A stretch of DNA of 64,000 nucleotides from the NCBI RefSeq assembly GCF_013385425.1, contig NZ_JACAQA010000010.1, positions 185,804-249,803 on the forward strand, given 5' to 3'. The DNA is from Pseudomonas gingeri (GTDB lineage: Bacteria > Pseudomonadota > Gammaproteobacteria > Pseudomonadales > Pseudomonadaceae). The notes beneath the pieces are model-generated. The model saw nothing but the letters and a program-made list of their open reading frames with translations, did not search any database and was not told where the DNA came from. This document shows, piece by piece, positions 27,365 through 36,039 of the stretch; position 1 is the first letter of the stretch, and every line of letters begins with the position of its first letter. Made by a program: the position numbers and the translations under genes.

Positions 27365-29305
27365 CTATGATTTGAAGCGCCCCACCAAGCCGTTCAATTC
27401 ATTCGAGAGGTGCGAAAGCCGGCCCGAGTCTTCCTGTGCGGAACTGGCCAGGCTTTCGACCAATCGCGCCTCGTCGTAGATCTGCTGGATATGCCGATTG
27501 ATCTCCTCGGCCACGCTGTGCTGCTCTTCCGCCGCTGCCGATATCTGCAGGTTCTGATCGCGGATTTCATTCACCGACTGCTGGATGCCTTCAAAGCTGT
27601 CACGGGCACTCTCGATCGAGGACACACTGGCGCGCGACAGGTCCAGGCAGCTTTCCATCTTCTGCGACACTTCTTGGGTCTTGCTGCCGAGCGTACCGAG
27701 CAACTGGTCGATTTCCCCGGTGGAGTCGGACGTGCGCTTGGCCAGGGCCCTGACCTCATCCGCGACCACGGCAAAACCCCGCCCCTGGTCACCTGCCCTG
27801 GCCGCCTCGATCGCCGCGTTCAGCGCCAGCAGATTGGTCTGCTCGGCGATGGCGCGGATGGTGCCGAGAATCTGGTTGATGTTGCGGCTGCCCTCCTCCA
27901 GCTCAACCATGGCCTGGGAAGACTCGGTCAAGCGCCGGCCCAGGCGGCCGACGTTCTGGGTGGTCAATTCGATCTGCTGTTTGCCCTCGGCCACACGCTG
28001 GTGTCCGCTCTCGGCGGAGTCGGCGGCCGTGCTGCATGAACGGGCCACTTCGTTGGCGGTGGCGACCATTTCGTTGAAAGCCGTGGACACCAACTCCACC
28101 GCTTCACGCTGGCGACCGGCCGCCTGGTTCATGTTGTCGGCCACTTCGCTGTTGACCCGCGAGGCGTCCTGCAAATTGGTCGAGGCGGCGCCGATACGCT
28201 GGATCAACTGGCGTATCGCGGCGAGAAACTTGTTGAACCAGCCGGCCAGCTCCGCGGTTTCGTCCTTGCCCTGCACCTCGAGATCACGGCGCAGATCGCC
28301 CTCGCCCTCGGCAATCGACTGCAACCCCGTGCTGACCTGGCCGATGGGCTTGACGATGACCCTGGCGAACGCCGCCGCGAGCAGCGCAAAGAGCAACACC
28401 AGCACGACCACGATCACCGCCGTCACATAGGTCATGCGCGTAGCCGCGCCCATGACTTCGTTGTACTCGATCAAACCGACATAACGCCAACCCAGGCCGG
28501 GGGATGTCCAGACATTGGCCATGTACCTGACCCCATTGATTTCCACCTCGGTGGAACCTTGCGCGGTGGCGGCCAGTTTGGCGTAGGGCTCGCCCAGATC
28601 CTTGAGCTGCTTGAAGCTGTGCGCGGCGTCACGGGGGTCGACCAGCACGGTGCCGTCTTCGATCAGCATCACGTAGCCGCTTTCGCCGAGCTTGATGCTT
28701 TTGACCAGCTCGGTGAGGTTTTTCAGCGAAACGCTGACGACAAACACACCCTTGGCTTTGCCGGCGTCATCGAGCATTGCCCGGGCAGTGCCGACCAGCG
28801 CCACCGCGTCCTTGTCATAGTAGTAAGCGGGGGTTCGCACCGTTTTGCCGGGGCTGGCCATGGCGGCCTTGTACCAGGGGCGCGAACGCGGGTCGTAGTT
28901 CGATAGCTGCGGGTCGTCCGGCCATTTGGCGTAGCTGCCATCTTCCAGGCCGATGGACAGGATGGCGGCGGCCGGGTGGGTCGCGCCATAACGGGCGAAC
29001 GCATCGATCACCCGGCGAGCGGCCGCTGGCAGAGGATGGCTGGCGGCATCCGCGGTTTCATAGTGTTTCAGGCTGGCGACCGATGTGTATACAGGATCAA
29101 CGGCCATTTGATCGACATTCTGCTGAGATCCATCGAAAAACTGCCGGATATTGCCGTCGATCTGGCGTATTTCACGGGTGCTGCCGTCGATAAACTGATC
29201 GACGGCCTGAGCCCGTATATTCAGCACCGATATCACTGCCACAAGGCTCACCGGGATAAAGGCGACCAATACAAAGGCAAGGACAAGCTTGTTTTTTATT
29301 TTCAT
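27365..29305 (-). CDS. Methyl-accepting chemotaxis protein with dCache sensor
   Basis: 646 aa from ATG 29305 (MKIKNKLVLAFVLVAFIPVSLVAVI); longer frames upstream lack a signal. TM1 is at ~5-28. A periplasmic double-Cache domain contains the ligand-pocket signature DPRSRPWYKAAM and PAYYYDK. TM2 is near 285-310 and is followed by HAMP (VSTGLQSIAEGEGDLRRDLEV) and the MA signalling hairpin with EQTNLLALNAAIEAARAG near residues 480-500. The C-terminus lacks a CheR-tethering pentapeptide. Such receptors usually sense amino acids, amines or organic acids; the ligand cannot be named here. Confidence 0.93.
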   Translation of the reverse strand: MKIKNKLVLAFVLVAFIPVSLVAVISVLNIRAQAVDQFIDGSTREIRQIDGNIRQFFDGSQQNVDQMAVDPVYTSVASLKHYETADAASHPLPAAARRVIDAFARYGATHPAAAILSIGLEDGSYAKWPDDPQLSNYDPRSRPWYKAAMASPGKTVRTPAYYYDKDAVALVGTARAMLDDAGKAKGVFVVSVSLKNLTELVKSIKLGESGYVMLIEDGTVLVDPRDAAHSFKQLKDLGEPYAKLAATAQGSTEVEINGVRYMANVWTSPGLGWRYVGLIEYNEVMGAATRMTYVTAVIVVVLVLLFALLAAAFARVIVKPIGQVSTGLQSIAEGEGDLRRDLEVQGKDETAELAGWFNKFLAAIRQLIQRIGAASTNLQDASRVNSEVADNMNQAAGRQREAVELVSTAFNEMVATANEVARSCSTAADSAESGHQRVAEGKQQIELTTQNVGRLGRRLTESSQAMVELEEGSRNINQILGTIRAIAEQTNLLALNAAIEAARAGDQGRGFAVVADEVRALAKRTSDSTGEIDQLLGTLGSKTQEVSQKMESCLDLSRASVSSIESARDSFEGIQQSVNEIRDQNLQISAAAEEQHSVAEEINRHIQQIYDEARLVESLASSAQEDSGRLSHLSNELNGLVGRFKS

Positions 29306-29516
29306 TACGACAATCACCATCCGCGCAAGTGGGGTGCGAATGGCCAGACTACACGGGCAAATAGCGATTTGCCACCCAACCTGGATCAGATGACCAGATA
29401 CAATATCCGCCGATTTTTCGTATACAAAAATATAAAACATTGTACCAATCGTTAGCGAAGACCTACCGTTTGACCAAGACCGGCCGCCCCTTTTCGAGCG
29501 ATCCGGCCCTTCAGGC

Positions 29517-30734
29517 TCAAACTTTTCTGGTCTTCGGCAACAACACCGCCAACACCCCGAACAACGGCAGGAACGAGCACATCGTGTACACGTACTCGAT
29601 GCCATGAATATCCGCCAGATGCCCCAGCAACGCCGCGCCGATCCCGCCAAAGCCGAACATCAAACCGAAGAACACCCCGGCGATCATCCCGACATTGCCC
29701 GGCACCAGTTCCTGGGCAAACACCACGATGGCCGAGAAGGCCGACGCCAGGATAAAGCCGATCACCACACTCAGCACCGTGGTCCAGAACAGGCCCACAT
29801 AGGGCAGCATCAAGGTGAACGGCGCCACGCCCAGGATCGAGAACCAGATCACCGCCTTGCGCCCGATCTTGTCGCCAATCGGCCCGCCGGCAAAGGTCCC
29901 CGCCGCCACCGCGCCGAGAAACAGGAACAGGTGCAGTTGCGAGCTGGCCACCGACAGCTGGAATTTCTCGATCAGGTAAAAGGTGAAGTAGCTGGTGAAG
30001 CTGGCCATGTAGAAATACTTGGAGAACACCAGCAAGCCGAGCACCACCAGCGCCCCGATCACTCGATGCTTCGACAACCCGTGAGTGGCCTTCTGGCCCT
30101 GCTTGAGCTTGAAAAGATTCAGGTGCGCGCGGTACCAGCGACTGATCCCGTAGAGCACGCCCAGGGCAAACAGCGCGAACAGGCCGAACCAGGCGACATG
30201 GCCCTGGCCGAACGGAATGATGATCGCCGCCGCCAGCAACGGGCCAAAGGCAGAACCGGCGTTACCGCCGACCTGGAAACTCGACTGCGCCAGCCCATAA
30301 CGCCCACCCGAGGCCAGGCGGGCAACCCGTGAAGCTTCCGGATGAAAAGTCGAGGAGCCGACACCGATCAAGGCCGAGGCCAACAGGATCAGCGGGAAAC
30401 TGCCAACCTGGGACAGCATCAGAATCCCGATCAGCGTGCTGATCATCCCCATCGGCAACAGCAAGGGCTTGGGATGACGGTCGGTATAAAAGCCGACCCA
30501 GGGCTGCAACAAGGAAGCCGTCACCTGGAAGGTCAGGGTAATCAGCCCGACCTGGGTAAAGGTCAGGCCATAGTTGGCCTTGAGCATCGGATAGATCGAC
30601 GGCAAGACCGACTGGATCAGATCGTTGATCAGGTGTGCCAGCGCCACGGCGCCTATAATGCGCATCACCAATGGACTGGTTTGCGGTGACGCCGACGCCA
30701 GGGTCGGGCCTTCGGAGGTTTGAGTAAGGGCCAT
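29517..30734 (-). CDS. Fsr-family MFS transporter (fosmidomycin resistance type)
   Basis: 405 aa from ATG 30734 (MALTQTSEG). Twelve hydrophobic helices are visible. Family features include AHLINDLIQSVLPSIYPML in helix 1, YTDRHPKPLLLP in the first cytoplasmic loop and FHPEASRVARLASGGRYGLAQSSFQVGGN after helix 4. E. coli Fsr exports fosmidomycin; in Pseudomonas the natural substrate is unknown. It is monocistronic and separated by 322 bp from the divergent chemoreceptor gene. Confidence 0.9.
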   Translation of the reverse strand: MALTQTSEGPTLASASPQTSPLVMRIIGAVALAHLINDLIQSVLPSIYPMLKANYGLTFTQVGLITLTFQVTASLLQPWVGFYTDRHPKPLLLPMGMISTLIGILMLSQVGSFPLILLASALIGVGSSTFHPEASRVARLASGGRYGLAQSSFQVGGNAGSAFGPLLAAAIIIPFGQGHVAWFGLFALFALGVLYGISRWYRAHLNLFKLKQGQKATHGLSKHRVIGALVVLGLLVFSKYFYMASFTSYFTFYLIEKFQLSVASSQLHLFLFLGAVAAGTFAGGPIGDKIGRKAVIWFSILGVAPFTLMLPYVGLFWTTVLSVVIGFILASAFSAIVVFAQELVPGNVGMIAGVFFGLMFGFGGIGAALLGHLADIHGIEYVYTMCSFLPLFGVLAVLLPKTRKV

Positions 30735-31055
30735 GAAGTGATTCCGTAACACGGATGGATGCACAGTTGCAGGTGCAGCAATGTGCCATTTTTCGGTGCA
30801 CTCACGCCAGATACTTGCAGAGCTAACAATCGGTTTTTTCCCGATGAAATGGCTGATAGCGTAACGCCATTGGTCTGAATCTTGCGTGCTCTGAGTGCTT
30901 ACAGCACGCCCCCTTACAAAGGGAGCCGAGAATGGGAAGTTTCGCTACAACGGCTAACCTACACCGCCTCACAGCCGGACTTCCGAAGTATCTAATGACG
31001 GCACCCGTTACGATCGCACCAAAATCGTGCGCGGCGCCCTGAGGAGTAGTCGACC
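30735..31055. other. 321-bp divergent intergenic region
   Basis: This separates the fsr-like gene (minus) from a chemoreceptor gene (plus). GAGGAG lies about 12 bp before the ATG at 31056. I see no open reading frame with a ribosome-binding site and no convincing operator. Promoters for both genes must lie here. Confidence 0.5.
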
Positions 31056-33113
31056 ATGCACGCTTTTTTATCACCGGGGATTCGACTGCTGGGCCACTTC
31101 GGGTTCGCCCGCAAGTTTCAGGTACTGTTCCTGTTGTTCATCGTCCCACTGATGGGCAGCCTGTACCTGATCGGCCAGGATTATCGCAGCAAGCTGGCAC
31201 TGATCACTGAAGAGCGCGCCGGCGTCCATCAACTGCTCTCCCTCGATTCACTGGACAACCTGCTGGAGGCCCAGCGTGATCGTGCCGCTCGTTGGCGCGC
31301 CACGGAAACCAACCGGCAGCCGACACCCGCCACCCTGGCGGCCATGGCAACACTGGACAAGGCCCAACCGGAGATCGACCAGGCCGTCGAGGCACTGGGC
31401 AAAACCCTGCAAAGCGAAGGTGCCGATGCCGACACCCTGAAGCGCTACCAGATCCTCCAAGCCGCCCTGAGCGGCCTCGACTCCGCCAGCCTGAGCAAGG
31501 TCGGCTGGTGGCCGGACGGCTACGATCGTTTCACCAGCGCCTTGAGTGCACTGCAAGCGCTGCGCGAACAAATCGCCATGGACAGTCGCCTGATCCTCGC
31601 CCCCTGGATGGAAACCTACCTGCTCACGCAAATCGCCACCCAGCATGCGCCGGACCTGATCGAACGGGTCGGCCGGCTGGCCAGTGTCGGCCAGGCCTCT
31701 GTGGTCTCGGGCCAGTTCAGCCTGCAAAGCCGCCTGCAATTGAAGGACCTGCGTAGTCGTATCGGCGATGCCCGGGACCAGTTGACCAAGACCGGCAACC
31801 TGCTGGAAAGCCGTCTGCCGGCGGAGCTGAAAAGCTGGGCCGAGCGTTACCATGCCAGCCTGACGCACCTGGACGAGGGCCTCAAGGTGCTCGACGACGG
31901 CATGTTCGGCGGCAGCATCACCCTCAAGCCCGATGGCTTCGAACAGGCCCTGGACAAAATGCTGGGTGAGCTCGCCAGCTTGCGTCAGGACAGCCTCACC
32001 TCCCTCGATAGTCGCCTGGACTATTACCACGGCGCGGCCATCCGCCAGTTCAGCCTGTTGGCGGCGATCTTCGGTTGCCTGCTGCTGGCGGCGCTGTACC
32101 TGTTCGTCTGCCTGCAAGCCTCGATCCGCCGTAGCGCCAGCGGTATCACCCTGCTGGCCGAATCCCTGCGCGACGGCAACCTCTGCTTGCAAGTGCCGGT
32201 GGAGGGGCGTGACGAACTCGCGGCCATCAGCACCGCGTTGAACGTCGCCGTGGTGCAACTGCGTACCAGCCTGCAGGGGGTCGACCATGAAACCCTGCAA
32301 CTGAGCGCGGCCGTGCGCACCCTCAACACCCACTCCAGCGGTGCCCTCAGCGAGGTCGAGACGCAACAGGCGCAGATCAGCCAGATCGCCGCGGCGGCCA
32401 CCCAACTGGCGGCCACCTCCCAGGGCGTGGCGCAGAGTTGCGAACAGGCTTCCGGCAGTGCCCAGAACACCCAGCGCATTGCCTCGGAAAGTAGTCGCGA
32501 CAGCCAACGCACCACCGCCAGCATCCAGCAGTTGAATCAACGCCTCAACGAAACGGCAGCCGCATTGGGCCGGGTCAGCGAGCAGGGCCAGCAGATCCAG
32601 CTGGTGGTCGACACCATTCGTGGGGTGGCCGAACAGACCAACCTGCTGGCCCTGAACGCCGCTATCGAAGCGGCGCGGGCCGGCGAGCAAGGGCGGGGCT
32701 TTGCGGTGGTGGCGGATGAGGTGCGCAGCCTGTCCCAGCGCACGCAATCGTCCACCGCGCAGATCGCCAGCACCGTCGACAGCCTGCGCTCCACGGTCAG
32801 CCAGGCGGTGACCTTGATGGAAGCGGCCTGTATCCAGGCCGAGACCGACGCCCAATCGGTGACCGGACTGGGTCAGCGCCTGGTGGAAATCGCCGGCGCG
32901 GTGCAGACCGTCACCGACACCCTGGCGCAGATCGCCACGGCGGTGGACGAACAGGCGAGCACGGCGGATGAGGTCAGCGGCAATATCCAGCAAATCGACC
33001 AGGCGGCCGTACGGCTGCTGGAAGGGGCTCGCGCCGTTAACCGCGCGGCGGACAGCCTGAGCGAAGGCAGCAAGGCTCTGAGCGACAATACCGGGCGTTT
33101 CCGCCTGAGTTGA
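31056..33113 (+). CDS. Methyl-accepting chemotaxis protein
   Basis: 685 aa from ATG 31056, preceded by GAGGAG. TM1 is near residues 22-40 (VLFLLFIVPLMGSLYLI). A long helical periplasmic domain (~45-325) follows, without Cache features. TM2 (FSLLAAIFGCLLLAALYLFVC) is near 330-350, followed by HAMP and the MA domain (EQTNLLALNAAIEAARAGEQGRGF at ~523-546). The all-helical sensor suggests a four-helix-bundle or related type. Ligand unknown. A weak hairpin without T-tract follows at 33123-33147. Confidence 0.92.
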   Translation: MHAFLSPGIRLLGHFGFARKFQVLFLLFIVPLMGSLYLIGQDYRSKLALITEERAGVHQLLSLDSLDNLLEAQRDRAARWRATETNRQPTPATLAAMATLDKAQPEIDQAVEALGKTLQSEGADADTLKRYQILQAALSGLDSASLSKVGWWPDGYDRFTSALSALQALREQIAMDSRLILAPWMETYLLTQIATQHAPDLIERVGRLASVGQASVVSGQFSLQSRLQLKDLRSRIGDARDQLTKTGNLLESRLPAELKSWAERYHASLTHLDEGLKVLDDGMFGGSITLKPDGFEQALDKMLGELASLRQDSLTSLDSRLDYYHGAAIRQFSLLAAIFGCLLLAALYLFVCLQASIRRSASGITLLAESLRDGNLCLQVPVEGRDELAAISTALNVAVVQLRTSLQGVDHETLQLSAAVRTLNTHSSGALSEVETQQAQISQIAAAATQLAATSQGVAQSCEQASGSAQNTQRIASESSRDSQRTTASIQQLNQRLNETAAALGRVSEQGQQIQLVVDTIRGVAEQTNLLALNAAIEAARAGEQGRGFAVVADEVRSLSQRTQSSTAQIASTVDSLRSTVSQAVTLMEAACIQAETDAQSVTGLGQRLVEIAGAVQTVTDTLAQIATAVDEQASTADEVSGNIQQIDQAAVRLLEGARAVNRAADSLSEGSKALSDNTGRFRLS

Positions 33114-33188
33114 GACGGCGTTGGCCCGCGGTTTTCACCGTCGGGCCTTAACCGGTTGATAGCGCAGAGAAAATTTTCAGATATTTGC

Positions 33189-33217
33189 TTGACACAATTG
33201 CGTTACCGGCGAATAAT
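33189..33217 (+). promoter_or_regulatory. Near-consensus sigma70 promoter of tRNA-Met
   Basis: TTGACA (33189-33194), a 17-bp spacer, then AATAAT (33212-33217, 5/6). The predicted start is about 33224, just 5 bp before the tRNA. A GC-rich GCGCGCC discriminator follows, as in stringently controlled stable-RNA promoters. Confidence 0.85.
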
Positions 33218-33228
33218 GCGCGCCACTT

Positions 33229-33305
33229 GGCTACATAGCTCAGTTGGTTAGAGCATAGCATTCATAATGCTGGGGTCCGGGGTTCAAGTCCCTGTGTAGC
33301 CACCA
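33229..33305 (+). tRNA. tRNA-Met (elongator, anticodon CAT)
   Basis: 77 nt including the encoded CCA. Acceptor GGCTACA pairs with TGTAGCC. The anticodon loop gives CAT. The sequence is very close to E. coli elongator tRNA-Met, and the acceptor starts with G-C rather than the mismatch of the initiator. It has its own promoter and terminator. Confidence 0.96.
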
Positions 33306-33362
33306 AGTACTAAAAACGGCTTACCGAAAGGTAGGCCGTTTTTTTATGCCTGGAGAAAAGTG
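33302..33362 (+). repeat. 61-bp direct repeat, copy 1 (tRNA-Met 3' end, terminator and flank)
   Basis: It starts at the A-CCA end of tRNA-Met and runs through the terminator to GAGAAAAGTG. Copy 2 at 34653-34713 differs at 2 of 61 positions. The two copies are 1351 bp apart and in the same orientation. Confidence 0.95.
33313..33346 (+). terminator. Terminator of tRNA-Met
   Basis: The stem ACGGCTTACC / GGTAGGCCGT with a GAAA loop and one G-T pair is followed by TTTTTTT. The same hairpin recurs at 34664-34697 as part of the 61-bp direct repeat. Confidence 0.9.
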
Positions 33363-33593
33363 CCAGGCCGGGCAAGCCGCTCCCGACCTCAAAAAGGCAG
33401 GTCTCGGCGGCCTGAAAAAGCCGTGCGTCTCTGGAAAGCCCGCCCGGGATAAAGGGCAGGGATTTGCCGCCCAAGACCGACTGGATAAGCGCCGACTCAA
33501 GGTAAATCATACGGTAGCGAAAGCCGGCTTCGGTACAGGTGTCACTGGCCATGGTAACTTCATTACCTTCGAGACAGGACCTCCAGCTCAACC

Positions 33594-34439
33594 ATGAAAA
33601 TGCCCGACATCGACGCTATCCAGGCGTTTGTCCTGGTCGCGGAGCTCAAGAGCTTCACCCGCGCCGCGGATGTTATAGGCGGCACCCAGGCAGCCATCAG
33701 CCTGAAGATAAAGCGGCTGGAAGAAACCCTGGGGCGCAAGCTGCTGGAACGCACGCCGCGGCGGGTAACGCTATCTGCCCATGGGCAGACTTTCTTGGCC
33801 AGCGCACGGCATTTGCTGGATAACTACCAGCAAGCGCTGAACTGCTTCGGCAAGCAGAAACGCACCCTGCGGGTCGGCGTCAGCCATCACATTGTCGGGG
33901 CCGATCTCACCCTATGGCTGCGACGTATGGCGAACACCGACCCGGAGGTTATCGTCGCCTTCAGCCTGGGCACTTCCCGGGACATGCTGGAGAACTACGA
34001 GCAGGGCAAGCTGGATGTGGCCTTGATCCTGAGGCACGACAACCGACGCCAGGACGGTGAGGTGATTGGCGCGGCACGATTTAGCTGGATGGCTGCACGC
34101 GACTTCGAACTGCCGCCCGGAGCACCTTTACCCCTGGCGATACAACCGGCGCCCTGTGGCATGCGGAGCATGGTGATGGCGGTGCTACAAACACAGAATC
34201 GCCCTTGGGAAGAGGTCTTTGTCGGCAGCGGGATTCTGGCCATCGGCGCAGCCGTCGCCGCCGGCATCGGAATAGGCGCGATGGTCGGGCGCATGGCTCC
34301 AAACGGCTGCGTCGACGCGGCACAGCGGATCGACCTGCCGCCCCTGCCCTCTCGCGAAATCGTGCTCTACACCGCGCAGCGCGACGCCCAGGCGCAAGCG
34401 CTGATCAGTACTTTGAGCGCAGACATTTCAACTGGTTGA
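33594..34439 (+). CDS. LysR-type transcriptional regulator
   Basis: 281 aa. The N-terminal winged helix-turn-helix (IDAIQAFVLVAELKSFTRAADVIGGTQAAISLKIKRLEETLG) is typical. The C-terminal substrate-binding domain is somewhat short, about 190 residues. The effector and targets are unknown. It lies between the two copies of a 61-bp repeat next to tRNA-Met and is convergent with a tiny membrane-protein gene. It may therefore have arrived with, or been enclosed by, an insertion at that tRNA. The 288-bp stretch between tRNA-Met and this gene has no convincing gene on either strand. Confidence 0.9.
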   Translation: MKMPDIDAIQAFVLVAELKSFTRAADVIGGTQAAISLKIKRLEETLGRKLLERTPRRVTLSAHGQTFLASARHLLDNYQQALNCFGKQKRTLRVGVSHHIVGADLTLWLRRMANTDPEVIVAFSLGTSRDMLENYEQGKLDVALILRHDNRRQDGEVIGAARFSWMAARDFELPPGAPLPLAIQPAPCGMRSMVMAVLQTQNRPWEEVFVGSGILAIGAAVAAGIGIGAMVGRMAPNGCVDAAQRIDLPPLPSREIVLYTAQRDAQAQALISTLSADISTG

Positions 34440-34440
34440 G

Positions 34441-34566
34441 CTAGAAGAATAAGCGCCCAGTCAAGGCCATCATCATCGTCAGGCTCAGCAAACCCAGGCT
34501 GACGAGGACGAATGCCGCGAGATGTACAAGTACGATCATGAGCGACCGCATTCGATACTGTTCCAT
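34441..34566 (-). CDS. Small membrane protein, 41 aa
   Basis: The minus-strand frame runs from ATG 34566 to TAG 34441, with AAGGAAG six bases before the ATG. The product starts MEQYRMRSLMIVLVHLAAF and continues as one long hydrophobic helix rich in Leu, Val and Met, ending GRLFF. I do not recognise it. The ribosome-binding site, the clean single-pass membrane profile and the positively charged N-terminus argue that it is real. It is convergent with the LysR gene (1 bp between stops) and lies within the repeat-flanked segment. Confidence 0.5.
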   Translation of the reverse strand: MEQYRMRSLMIVLVHLAAFVLVSLGLLSLTMMMALTGRLFF

Positions 34567-34652
34567 ATTGGCTTCCTTGGTGGGCTCCAGAAGCAGCAGT
34601 ATGGGGAGGGGGATAGTGCGTGAAACAGACGTCGCGGGCTATTTCAGTGATA

Positions 34653-34713
34653 ACCAAGTACTAAAAACGACTTACCGAAAGGTAGGCCGTTTTTTTATGT
34701 CTGGAGAAAAGTG
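34653..34713 (+). repeat. 61-bp direct repeat, copy 2
   Basis: 59 of 61 bases are identical to 33302-33362, including the ACCA start and the complete terminator hairpin with T-tract. The upstream tRNA body is absent here: homology stops exactly at the ACCA. It thus marks the far edge of a 1.35-kb segment. Confidence 0.95.
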
Positions 34714-35067
34714 GCGGCGCTGGTGATCGGTCTTCCCGAGAGTGTCAGATTTTTTGTGTGCAGGCTGGTAATGGCCTCCGTTAGGCAGGCCTTTGTTTCA
34801 CCTTGGCGGCCAGATCGTAGCGTGACCTGGGACGCATTGGTTCCGATCCCACCTCCCGGCAGCAAGGTGTTGCTCTGTGAAGACATTGCTGGAGCCGGGC
34901 GCCCGGAGATAGATCGCGCGCGCACTCAAGCGTGGCTGTCCCAGCACGGCCATGGCGAGACGCCAATGATCATGAGAGACACCCAGAGCAGGTTGCCTCC
35001 TACAAGGCCCAAGCGACTCTGCAACTGGGGTGTCCACACTTTGAAATGTTTGTTTGTGCCTCAGTGA
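34711..35067 (+). pseudogene. Phosphoribosyltransferase-like remnant
   Basis: An open frame gives VPPPGSKVLLCEDIAGAGR-like text near residues 48-63 and SQHGHGETPMIMRDTQSR near 76-93. The first resembles the PRPP-loop motif VLLVDDIAxxGxTL and the second the following 'VRDxxSR' strand of phosphoribosyltransferases. The expected Thr of the motif is Pro, the N-terminal half does not match well, and the frame begins inside the second 61-bp repeat with no ribosome-binding site. I read it as a decayed gene fragment; a spurious frame is the alternative. It overlaps the antitoxin gene end by 7 bp. Confidence 0.35.
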
Positions 35068-35363
35068 TACTCCAACGCCGCCAGTACATGCCCAGGATCA
35101 TTATACAAGGCTCGCAACAACGCCCTTGCCGGCCCTTCCGGCTCACGTCGCCCCTGCTCCCAGTTCTGAAGCGTCCCCACCGGCACATCAATCGCTTTCG
35201 CGAAACGTGCTTGAGAAAGCCCAGTAGCCTGCCTGATCATTTTGACCTTCATAGAATCGACGTGAAATTCGCGGGAAGGTGAGCGCTCGCCACGATCAAT
35301 TTCATCCATCTGGGTCATGCTTTCGACCAGGCGGTTGAATAGATTTTTTTCCATCAGCTCCAC
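35061..35363 (-). CDS. NadS-family helix-turn-helix antitoxin
   Basis: 100 aa (or 97 from the internal ATG at 35354). It has the pattern of NadS/HigA-like antitoxins: an N-terminal MEKNLFNRLVESM with DEIDRGERSPSR, then an XRE helix-turn-helix (IRQATGLSQARFAKAIDVPVGTLQNWEQGRREP). The C-terminus is GPARALLRALYNDP. It should bind the toxin encoded just upstream and repress the operon. Its start overlaps the toxin gene by 10 bp, giving toxin-first order. Confidence 0.9.
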   Translation of the reverse strand: MELMEKNLFNRLVESMTQMDEIDRGERSPSREFHVDSMKVKMIRQATGLSQARFAKAIDVPVGTLQNWEQGRREPEGPARALLRALYNDPGHVLAALEYH

Positions 35364-35668
35364 CCTTTGTTCAAATCACTCAAGATCTTCTTTTCCGCCG
35401 GAGAAAGATCATCCTTGATTCCCTTGCGGTAGATCAGGATCAGCCTGATCTGGTAGGCCTCAGAAATGTGGTAATAGATCACTCTGACCCCGCCACTCTT
35501 GCCTTTGCCATTCGCGGCCCAACGAACCTTTCTCAGACCGTTGGTGCCCTGTATCAGATCACCCGTCGATGGGTTCTCAGCCAGATATTCTTGAAATTCG
35601 CTGTAGCTTTCATCACTCAGAAGAGCCGTGAGGTCTTCCGTAAAAATGGGAGACTCAATGAATATCAT
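35354..35668 (-). CDS. RelE/HigB-type toxin
   Basis: 104 aa, the size and pattern of RelE/ParE-superfamily toxins paired with NadS antitoxins: FIESPIFTEDLTALL at the N-terminus, LIQGTNGLRKVRWAANGKGKSGGVRVIYY in the core and a basic-hydrophobic C-terminus (RLILIYRKGIKDDLSPAEK). Members usually cleave mRNA at the ribosome. It is first in the operon and overlaps the antitoxin gene by 10 bp. The pair sits in the accessory region after tRNA-Met. Confidence 0.9.
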   Translation of the reverse strand: MIFIESPIFTEDLTALLSDESYSEFQEYLAENPSTGDLIQGTNGLRKVRWAANGKGKSGGVRVIYYHISEAYQIRLILIYRKGIKDDLSPAEKKILSDLNKGWS

Positions 35669-36039
35669 TTTTACGCCTATACGTCATTGGCGCACAGCCA
35701 GATTAGTCGCTCAGTTGCGGTTACGCAACATGCAGCCGACCATCCACCTGAGAACGTACTCACGCACAGTAAGTGGTTTTCGAGGAAGGCAGTGCGGCTT
35801 GAGGAGTTCGAACCACGAGACGCCAGGGCTCGCGATACGCTCAGATGGAGTCCACCATGATGAGGGCGGTCGCCAGTTTATGAACTGCACGCTTTCCAGC
35901 CGATCAGAACGGCCAGCGATGGCCGGACACACAACCTATGTCTTTCGAGGCACGCTGGCTGTAAGAAAGCGCTCTCCTCCAGCGCTCTTCAAAGGCCAGC
36001 AAGACGCCTCCCTTTCCATCGTCTGAAATTTCCTAGAAA
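35669..36039. other. Intergenic, no gene supported
   Basis: This is the upstream region of the toxin-antitoxin operon. Several overlapping open frames exist on both strands, but none has a ribosome-binding site or recognisable protein features. The toxin promoter should lie in the first 100 bp. Confidence 0.4.

Noticed and set aside
30778..30802. NtrC-like TGCACC half-site upstream of the fsr-like gene
   Set aside because: The second half reads as a direct rather than inverted arrangement, so it is not an NtrC dyad.
31248..32993. 581-aa open frame antisense to the chemoreceptor gene
   Set aside because: Shadow frame; the sense strand encodes an intact HAMP-MA receptor.
33310..33591. 93-aa minus-strand frame between tRNA-Met and the LysR gene
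   Set aside because: Its C-terminus is encoded by the tRNA terminator hairpin, and no ribosome-binding site or family is seen.
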